A stretch of 5,132 bases of DNA from Legionella genomosp. 1 (lineage in GTDB: Bacteria; Pseudomonadota; Gammaproteobacteria; Legionellales; Legionellaceae). Location: contig CAMDJY010000125.1 in the NCBI GenBank assembly GCA_945901145.1, positions 1 through 5,132 on the forward strand. Reading direction: 5' to 3'. Positions 1-4,788 of the stretch are shown here, piece after piece; the stretch's first letter is position 1; every line of letters begins with the position of its first letter. Below the pieces are notes generated by a model that was not told the DNA's origin, made no database searches, and saw only the letters and a list, made by a program, of their open reading frames with translations. Both the position numbers and the translations under genes were made by a program.

Positions 1-192
1 TGTGAACCGCACCAGGTTGCTTATTATTTGCGGGAATTGGCGACAGCGCTACATGCTTACTACAATGCAGTACCTTTATTGTGTGAAGACGCGGCATTAC
101 GCTCTGCACGTTTATGTTTGCTGATTGCCGTGAGACAAGTCTTGCGTAATGGGATGCGTATATTAGGTGTTTCAACTCCTGAGAGTATGTAA
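1..192 (+). CDS. argS: Arginyl-tRNA synthetase, C-terminal end (5' part outside window)
   Basis: These are the last 63 codons of a gene that begins before the window. ArgS is the cytoplasmic class I enzyme that attaches arginine to tRNA-Arg. What is visible is the end of the all-helical DALR anticodon-binding domain. It starts [13 protein letters not shown], continues with LHAYYN and [16 protein letters not shown], and ends with the family's typical close, [10 protein letters not shown] followed by TAA. This terminal pattern (RQVL.NG...LGVS.PE.M) is highly characteristic of bacterial ArgS. The stop codon (190-192) overlaps the ATG of the next gene by one base (TAATG), which suggests translational coupling and a shared mRNA. 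No frameshift or premature stop is seen in the visible part. The catalytic HIGH and KMSKS regions lie outside the window and cannot be judged. Confidence 0.95.
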   Translation, partial: CEPHQVAYYLRELATALHAYYNAVPLLCEDAALRSARLCLLIAVRQVLRNGMRILGVSTPESM

Positions 193-806
193 TGAAAAAG
201 TATGAGATAAATCAACGTCGAACCCAGAAAAAGCACTGTGGATTTCTAAAGCATGTTTTATTGGTCAGCTGTTCATTCATTGCAGGTTATGCCTCTGCCA
301 CATGGTATGATTTTTCAAAATTAAGCCAGTGGGTGCATGAGCATGTTCTTACGACTAAGTCGACAGCTTTACCACCAGCAGCTGTTAAAGAAGCTGAATT
401 ACCTAAGCCAAAATTTGAGTTTTACACCTTACTTACCAAAGATTCGCGTCCAGGCGTTGTGGTGACCACGCCATCTCCAGAACCAAAAGTGGCGCAACCG
501 AACGTATCTATTGAGATGAATACGCCGAGTGTGGCACGTACAGAATCTGCGTTACCCACTGCAAATCGTGATGCTTTCGTGGTCCAGCTTGCCTCATTTA
601 GGCAAATTAAAGACGCTGAGCGGATGCGTGCTGCTTTATCGATGAAAGGCTTTGCCGTAAATCTCGTTGAAATCAATCAACAAAATACCCTATGGTACCG
701 GGTGGTTTTAGGGCCATTTACCTCTCGAGCCGATGCACAACGGATACAAAGTGCAGTTCTGCGCAGTGAACGTATTAATGGCATGATTCGAAAAATGGAT
801 GTTTAG
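192..806 (+). CDS. FtsN-like SPOR-domain inner-membrane protein
   Basis: This 204-residue protein has the layout of bitopic SPOR proteins such as FtsN. A short basic cytoplasmic N-terminus (residues 1-20, many K and R) is followed by one membrane helix (about 20-38, HVLLVSCSFIAGYASATWY). Next comes a low-complexity, Pro/Thr/Val-rich periplasmic linker (about 55-125), then a C-terminal SPOR domain (about 127-201). The SPOR domain shows FVVQLASF (129-136), the helix KDAERMRAALSMKGF and the strand WYRVVLGPF (168-176). SPOR domains bind glycan strands lacking stem peptides, usually at the division septum, so a role in division or envelope maintenance is inferred. The juxtamembrane motif KFEFYTLL (74-81) resembles the F.FYT.L motif I recall from SPOR proteins encoded after argS in other gammaproteobacteria. 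The start overlaps the argS stop, with GAGAG at 181-185 as a modest ribosome site. I do not assign ftsN, because orthology cannot be tested here. Confidence 0.88.
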   Translation: MKKYEINQRRTQKKHCGFLKHVLLVSCSFIAGYASATWYDFSKLSQWVHEHVLTTKSTALPPAAVKEAELPKPKFEFYTLLTKDSRPGVVVTTPSPEPKVAQPNVSIEMNTPSVARTESALPTANRDAFVVQLASFRQIKDAERMRAALSMKGFAVNLVEINQQNTLWYRVVLGPFTSRADAQRIQSAVLRSERINGMIRKMDV

Positions 807-809
807 ATC

Positions 810-3257
810 ATGTCCGTGACTTATCATTATGATGTTCCAGATGTGATGTGTGGCAGTTGCTCTGGAACCATAGAAAGAGCGTTACGAGCATCCTCAATGT
901 TTCGTTTAATACCACTCGGTGTTGACCCTATTGAAAAGACACTGACTATTACGTTTGAAGAGGATCAACTGAGTTATTTAGAAGCACGTGATTTAATCAA
1001 TGCCGTGATTCAAGAGGTTGGATTTAATTGTGTTGCAAAAACCTTGAAACAAGGTGTACGTGTTTCTAACTCTCAATTTTCTCATTATTTTAAGGCAGCT
1101 CTAGGCATAGGCTTAGGTGCTTTGTTATTAATTCTGTCTTTTGTTGTCCAACCGTTGCCTTTTATTGGTATGGCAGTGATTGCGGCGTTTAGTGTGCCTC
1201 TGAGTATTTTTTTAGGTTTAGAATCTTATCAACGAGCCTGGAAAAAATTGAAAAATGCATCACTAACTATGGATACTTTATTTTCCATGAGTAGTTTAAC
1301 GATTTTAATCGTTTCGACGGCTGCGTTTTTTTTCACAAGCTTACCGATGATGTATGAAGCGGGTTTATTAATTTTTGGATTTCGGCATTTAGGACTTGCC
1401 ATTGAGCATGCTTTTAAGCGCACATCGATTGCCACAGCGCGTTTTCAAGATGATGCACCAAAAAATGTCTTGAGACGTCATGCTGGTAAGATCTCTTCAG
1501 TGCCTTTAGCATCCATTCAAAAAAAAGATCAGCTTATTTTGACGCAAGGTTCCATCTTACCTGTTGATGGTTTTTTTGAAGAGGATGAAGGCCTAATTTG
1601 TGATCGCATCATCACCGGTTCCAGCCAGCCACGTCGGATTGTTCGTGGTGAGCAGTTATATGCAGGTACAGTCATTATACAGGCGAAGCGAAAACTTAAT
1701 TTTCGAGCAACAGCTGCAGCAATCGATTCGCACTTGGTGCGTTTAGACACTAAAATTGCACGCGCCAAACTTGAAAAAACGGAACTAGAGACTGTCACGC
1801 ATCGCATTCTTCAATACTTTATTCCAGTTGTCTTGAGTTTAGCAATAATCTCGGGTGTATTGATTGGCTGTTTTTTTTCAGTTGCCTTGGGTATTCAATG
1901 TGCTGTATCCCTTTTGGTTTCTGCGTGCCCTTGTACACTCGGATTAATTACGCCGCTTGCGGTAAAAATTGGCATGAAAAAAGCGGCCGATGCTGGTGTG
2001 GTTTATAACAGTGCGAAGCATCTTGAAGCAACACAGGGTGTTCAAGTTGTTGTATTTGATTTAAACGGTACCTTGACTTATGGTGAGCCTAAAGTTGTTC
2101 AATACCGAGCTTTAAAAAATTCAGCAATGAGCGACCAAGAATTATTAGGGTTACTCGCACATTTTGAAGCGGATTCCCCGCATCCAATCGCCAAAGCAAT
2201 TTGTGCAAAAGCACATTCACAACGTATTAAACCTTCTAATTCGCCAGTATCTGTGCAAATGACTAACCACGCAGGTCTTGTAGTGCAATGGGAAAAGCAT
2301 ACCTACACGCTTGGTGGTGAGACCTTCATGCTAAAACGCGGTATTAAGCCCCAAGATCTTGAAGCTATTCAAAACATCATAAAACCTAAGCATGGAGATC
2401 GCGTGGTGTATCTGGCGCGTGGTTCTCAACTCATGGGTTATGTCGTCTTGCATGATCTGCTGCGTGAGCATGCGCATGCTGTAGTTTCTGAGCTTGAGTC
2501 TTATTTATGTACGGGTTCAGATAAAAAAACCGCACTTGCTCATGCGCGTGTCTTAGGGATTCCGGAGCAGCATGTTCGGGCGAATTGTGTCAGCCATGCG
2601 CCAGCAGATTCTCGTTTATCTAAAAAGAATTTCATCGATGCGTTAAAGAAACAAGGGTATCGGGTTGCTGTTGTGGGAGATGGTGCGAATGATGCAGAAA
2701 TGATCGCTGCTGCTGATGTTGGTTTTGCGCTTTCCGTGGGTGCTGATGAGCATACTCGCCAACAAGCTGCTGCTGTGATTCATGGACATAGTTTATTACC
2801 AGTTCTTCATGGGTTTAAGATTGCCCGTCAAACGGTTACGAATATTAAGCAAAATTTATTATTTAGTTTGTTTTATAATATAGCAACAGTTATGGTCACA
2901 TGTGGCTTGTTATTATCATGGGGGATTGTATTAAATCCTGCGGTAGGTGCTGCATTGATGATTGTACAAACTAGTTTAATTTTACTTAATGTTGTTCGGT
3001 TTGCAAATCAGCGTCTTGCAACCGACCAAAAATCTTCTGAACCAGCCCCGGCCATTAATTCACAAACAAAGATGCTTGCACTTATCCCAAAAATAAAACC
3101 TAAAGTGGGTTTGAATTTACAATCAAGTTCAACGCCAAAAACGATTTCTAAAGATAAAAATGATATTGTAAAAATAGATGAACAATCAAAGCTAACGACA
3201 AATCCTCACACTGATATTACCAGCATTCGCAATGGCATGCGGTTTGCTGATGCGTAA
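810..3257 (+). CDS. Divergent heavy-metal (P1B, copper-type) ATPase with altered catalytic motifs
   Basis: This is an 815-residue inner-membrane P-type ATPase of the CopA/FixI-like P1B class. An N-terminal HMA metal-binding domain (about 3-75) carries C14-G-S-C17. Eight membrane helices lie near 94-113, 118-137, 157-177, 181-199, 336-357, 362-383, 683-705 and 711-729. Retained features are PVDG (251-254), CPC (373-375), the phosphorylatable D417, SPHP (456-459), GDGAND (623-628), Y689-N690, and M717 with T721 where CopA has MxxSS. The changes are striking: DKTGT reads DLNGT (417-421), the actuator TGE reads TGS (269-271), and TGD reads TGS (568-570). The E of TGE normally drives dephosphorylation, so ordinary transport may be slow or lost. 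Export of copper or a similar ion is the family expectation, not shown here. Residues 731-815 form a polar K/S/T-rich tail whose last 66 bases overlap folB on the other strand. The start is 3 bases after the upstream stop with no good Shine-Dalgarno, so coupled translation is likely. The frame is intact throughout. Confidence 0.9.
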   Translation: MSVTYHYDVPDVMCGSCSGTIERALRASSMFRLIPLGVDPIEKTLTITFEEDQLSYLEARDLINAVIQEVGFNCVAKTLKQGVRVSNSQFSHYFKAALGIGLGALLLILSFVVQPLPFIGMAVIAAFSVPLSIFLGLESYQRAWKKLKNASLTMDTLFSMSSLTILIVSTAAFFFTSLPMMYEAGLLIFGFRHLGLAIEHAFKRTSIATARFQDDAPKNVLRRHAGKISSVPLASIQKKDQLILTQGSILPVDGFFEEDEGLICDRIITGSSQPRRIVRGEQLYAGTVIIQAKRKLNFRATAAAIDSHLVRLDTKIARAKLEKTELETVTHRILQYFIPVVLSLAIISGVLIGCFFSVALGIQCAVSLLVSACPCTLGLITPLAVKIGMKKAADAGVVYNSAKHLEATQGVQVVVFDLNGTLTYGEPKVVQYRALKNSAMSDQELLGLLAHFEADSPHPIAKAICAKAHSQRIKPSNSPVSVQMTNHAGLVVQWEKHTYTLGGETFMLKRGIKPQDLEAIQNIIKPKHGDRVVYLARGSQLMGYVVLHDLLREHAHAVVSELESYLCTGSDKKTALAHARVLGIPEQHVRANCVSHAPADSRLSKKNFIDALKKQGYRVAVVGDGANDAEMIAAADVGFALSVGADEHTRQQAAAVIHGHSLLPVLHGFKIARQTVTNIKQNLLFSLFYNIATVMVTCGLLLSWGIVLNPAVGAALMIVQTSLILLNVVRFANQRLATDQKSSEPAPAINSQTKMLALIPKIKPKVGLNLQSSSTPKTISKDKNDIVKIDEQSKLTTNPHTDITSIRNGMRFADA

Positions 3258-3533
3258 TGTGAGCGAGGAGATATTGGGTAATAATTTTTTAATAAACGCA
3301 GCTACTGCTTCTGCTGCGGTTTCAATAAGTGCGAAATGATTGGTTTCAAAAAAAGTTGTTATTTCACGACATAGAAAATCATAATCAATAGTATTTTCTA
3401 AACGATCATGGCAGCGCGTGCAGTCAATTGGCAGGGTAATATCTAAGACTAGATCTTGCAGTATGCGCTGTTCCCATGCGTGAACACCGATTTTTGCCCT
3501 AATTTTTAAAGCGGAAATTTCTAAAATATCCAT
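3192..3533 (-). CDS. folB: Dihydroneopterin aldolase
   Basis: FolB cleaves 7,8-dihydroneopterin to 6-hydroxymethyl-7,8-dihydropterin and glycolaldehyde in cytoplasmic folate synthesis. The 113-residue product (family usually near 120) opens with MDILEISALKIRAKIGVHAWE, where the early glutamate E21 is the conserved substrate-site position. It continues with TIDYDFLC (48-55), FALIETAAEAVA (67-78) and LRISKPHAI (93-101), whose K97-P98 is the conserved catalytic Lys-Pro, and ends NISVRICR. I chose the ATG at 3533 because homology begins there. The frame is open up to an ATG at 3614, but the extra 27 residues look unlike the family and would lie over the probable folB promoter. ATG 3542, three codons earlier, is also possible. 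Neither start has a strong Shine-Dalgarno. The 3' end converges on and overlaps the ATPase gene by 66 bases, and the conserved FolB C-terminus shows that this overlap is real folB sequence. Confidence 0.92.
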   Translation of the reverse strand: MDILEISALKIRAKIGVHAWEQRILQDLVLDITLPIDCTRCHDRLENTIDYDFLCREITTFFETNHFALIETAAEAVAAFIKKLLPNISSLTLRISKPHAIANAGNISVRICR

Positions 3534-3551
3534 GATCACCATAGTTAAATT

Positions 3552-3581
3552 GGTTATATTTGATCTTGTTGGGTGAATGAA
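3552..3581 (-). promoter_or_regulatory. Candidate folB promoter
   Basis: On the - strand, TATAAC (3558 down to 3553; 5 of 6 to the -10 consensus) is preceded by a 17-base spacer and TTCATT (3581-3576; a weak -35, 3 of 6). Transcription would start near 3546, giving a leader of only about a dozen bases before ATG 3533. That fits the absence of a convincing Shine-Dalgarno and argues against the distant ATG at 3614. The call rests on pattern matching in AT-rich DNA. Confidence 0.35.
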
Positions 3582-3595
3582 TGTAGCAGATTTTA

Positions 3596-3604
3596 TGCTA
3601 GAAT
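3596..3604 (+). promoter_or_regulatory. Candidate extended -10 promoter for hemE
   Basis: TGCTAGAAT fits the extended -10 form TGnTATAAT with one mismatch in the hexamer. No good -35 is seen 16-18 bases upstream, which extended -10 promoters can tolerate. The predicted start near 3611 leaves a leader of about 24 bases before the hemE ATG at 3635. It lies back to back with the candidate folB promoter inside a roughly 100-base divergent gap. Confidence 0.4.
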
Positions 3605-3634
3605 GAATACTCAATTTTTACTGATTTGTGATTT

Positions 3635-4699
3635 ATGCACGATGTAGCTGATTCCCTGTTCATTCGTAGTTTAAAGCGTTTACCGGTTGAACGTACTCCG
3701 GTGTGGATGATGCGCCAAGCGGGTCGTTATTTACCTGAATATCGCCAAACTAGGCAGCAAGCAGGTAGTTTTTTAGCTTTATGCAAAAACCCAGAACTTG
3801 CCTGTGAAGTGACTTTGCAACCATTGCGACGTTATGCTTTAGATGCGGCCATTGTATTTTCAGATATTTTAACGATTCCGGATGCAATGGGGCTTGGACT
3901 GGCTTTTGTTGAAGGCGAGGGACCTAGCTTTTCTAAGCCGATTCGCGATCGCGCGATGATAGAACGATTGACCGTCCCTGATGCAGAGACTGACTTAGCT
4001 TATGTGATGCAAGCAATAAAATTAATTCGTCGAGAACTACCCAAAGCGATGCCGTTGATTGGCTTTGCTGGCAGCCCTTGGACTTTAGCTTGTTATATGA
4101 TTGAGGGAGAGAGTAGTCGAGATTTTAAACGTGCGTTGACTTTGATGTATAACGATCCTGATGCCATGCATCAGTTATTAATCAAATTAACAACAGCGCT
4201 TGCGAACTACTTAGAAGCACAGATCCAAGCAGGTGCTGATGCACTGATGATTTTTGATACCTGGGGGGGGATTTTAACGACTCCTAATTTTGGGCGTTTT
4301 TCTTGCGATTATTTAGCGCAAATTGTTTCTTCTTTGAAAAATAAATATCCTGAGACTCCATTGATTTTATTTACTAAGGGCGGCGGGCAATGGTTATCGC
4401 GTTTAGCCGCAACCCAATGCGATGCATTAGGCCTGGATTGGACCTGCGATTTGCATACTGCAAGAAATCAAGTTGGACATCAAGTTGCTTTACAAGGCAA
4501 TCTTGATCCAACGGTGTTGTTGGCGGCTCCAGAATGTATACGGACACATGTTGATGAAGTATTGACATCGTATGGGTATGGGTCGGGCCATATTTTTAAT
4601 TTAGGCCATGGCATTACACCGGATGTTCCGCCTGAGCATGCCAAGATTATGATTGATGCTGTGCATGAGCTGAGCCCAAGGTTTCATCAGAAACCATGA
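3635..4699 (+). CDS. hemE: Uroporphyrinogen decarboxylase
   Basis: HemE removes the four acetate carboxyl groups of uroporphyrinogen III to give coproporphyrinogen III, a cofactor-free cytoplasmic step of haem synthesis. The 354-residue length is normal for the family. Signatures in order are PVWMMRQAGRYLPEYR (22-37, with the substrate-binding R27 and R31), FSDIL (75-79) with the key D77, IGFAGSPWTLACYM (142-155) with Y154, FDTWGG (207-212), FTKGGG (246-251), LQGNLDP (286-292) and NLGHGI (322-327) with H325. These match the conserved active-site Arg, Asp, Tyr and His of the family. A TGA lies two codons before the ATG (3629-3631), so this is the earliest possible start, and it places the RQAGR motif at the usual distance. 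No Shine-Dalgarno is visible before it. It is divergent from folB and followed by grpE after 89 bases with no clear terminator. A run of eight G (4263-4270) encodes the WGG. Confidence 0.97.
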   Translation: MHDVADSLFIRSLKRLPVERTPVWMMRQAGRYLPEYRQTRQQAGSFLALCKNPELACEVTLQPLRRYALDAAIVFSDILTIPDAMGLGLAFVEGEGPSFSKPIRDRAMIERLTVPDAETDLAYVMQAIKLIRRELPKAMPLIGFAGSPWTLACYMIEGESSRDFKRALTLMYNDPDAMHQLLIKLTTALANYLEAQIQAGADALMIFDTWGGILTTPNFGRFSCDYLAQIVSSLKNKYPETPLILFTKGGGQWLSRLAATQCDALGLDWTCDLHTARNQVGHQVALQGNLDPTVLLAAPECIRTHVDEVLTSYGYGSGHIFNLGHGITPDVPPEHAKIMIDAVHELSPRFHQKP

Positions 4700-4716
4700 A
4701 AATAATAATCATTTCC
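4698..4716. promoter_or_regulatory. Possible Fur-box-like operator
   Basis: The 19 bases agree with the classical Fur consensus (GATAATGAT A ATCATTATC) at 15 of 19 positions. They also show 9-1-9 dyad symmetry, with 7 of 9 pairs matching. The site begins inside the hemE stop codon and ends one base before the -35 of the grpE heat-shock promoter, so a bound repressor could affect grpE. AT-rich DNA gives such matches by chance, and Fur control of grpE is not something I know to be established. Confidence 0.3.
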
Positions 4717-4717
4717 C

Positions 4718-4745
4718 CTTGATTTCTTAGTGAATGCCCCAATAT
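4718..4745 (+). promoter_or_regulatory. Sigma-32 (RpoH) heat-shock promoter of grpE
   Basis: CTTGATT (4718-4724) matches the sigma-32 -35 element CTTGAAA, and CCCCAATAT (4737-4745) matches the CCCCATnT-type -10 element after a 12-base spacer. The arrangement, including the extra C bases before CTTGAT, is very like the E. coli dnaK P1 promoter as I remember it. Transcription would start near 4751-4753, giving a leader of about 37 bases. The position directly before grpE, a classic heat-shock gene, supports the call. Confidence 0.8.
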
Positions 4746-4775
4746 CTGACTTCAACGCTTAAGAATTAATGATTG

Positions 4776-4781
4776 AAGGAG
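4776..4781 (+). promoter_or_regulatory. Strong ribosome binding site of grpE
   Basis: AAGGAG sits 7 bases before the ATG at 4789, the best Shine-Dalgarno in the window and decisive for the grpE start. Part of it (TTGAAG, 4773-4778) can pair with CTTCAA at 4750-4755 in the leader. Confidence 0.85.
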
Positions 4782-4788
4782 TGTTTAT

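Noticed and set aside
422..676. Antisense open frame within the SPOR-protein gene
   Set aside because: It lies wholly opposite a well-supported gene, resembles no family I know, and has no sign of its own start signals.
1229..1807. Two antisense open frames (1229-1435 and 1529-1807) within the ATPase gene
   Set aside because: Both are shadows of the coding strand with no recognisable domain or ribosome site.
810..3257. Calling the ATPase a pseudogene
   Set aside because: The frame is uninterrupted from start to stop, and the membrane and metal-site residues are preserved. The altered motifs look like divergence, not decay, though this cannot be proved from one sequence.
3192..3320. Bidirectional terminator between the ATPase and folB
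   Set aside because: The genes overlap, so there is no intergenic space, and no hairpin with flanking A/T runs was found at the junction.
3534..3614. N-terminal extension of folB to the ATG at 3614 (27 more residues)
   Set aside because: FolB homology starts at MDILEIS (ATG 3533). The extension is not family-like, has no ribosome site, and covers the probable folB promoter.
4374..4568. Antisense open frame within hemE
   Set aside because: It is opposite strongly conserved HemE coding sequence, and no independent support is visible.
4700..4788. Intrinsic terminator after hemE
   Set aside because: No GC-rich stem followed by a T run is present. The only inverted repeat (4750-4755 with 4773-4778) is weak and lies in the grpE leader.
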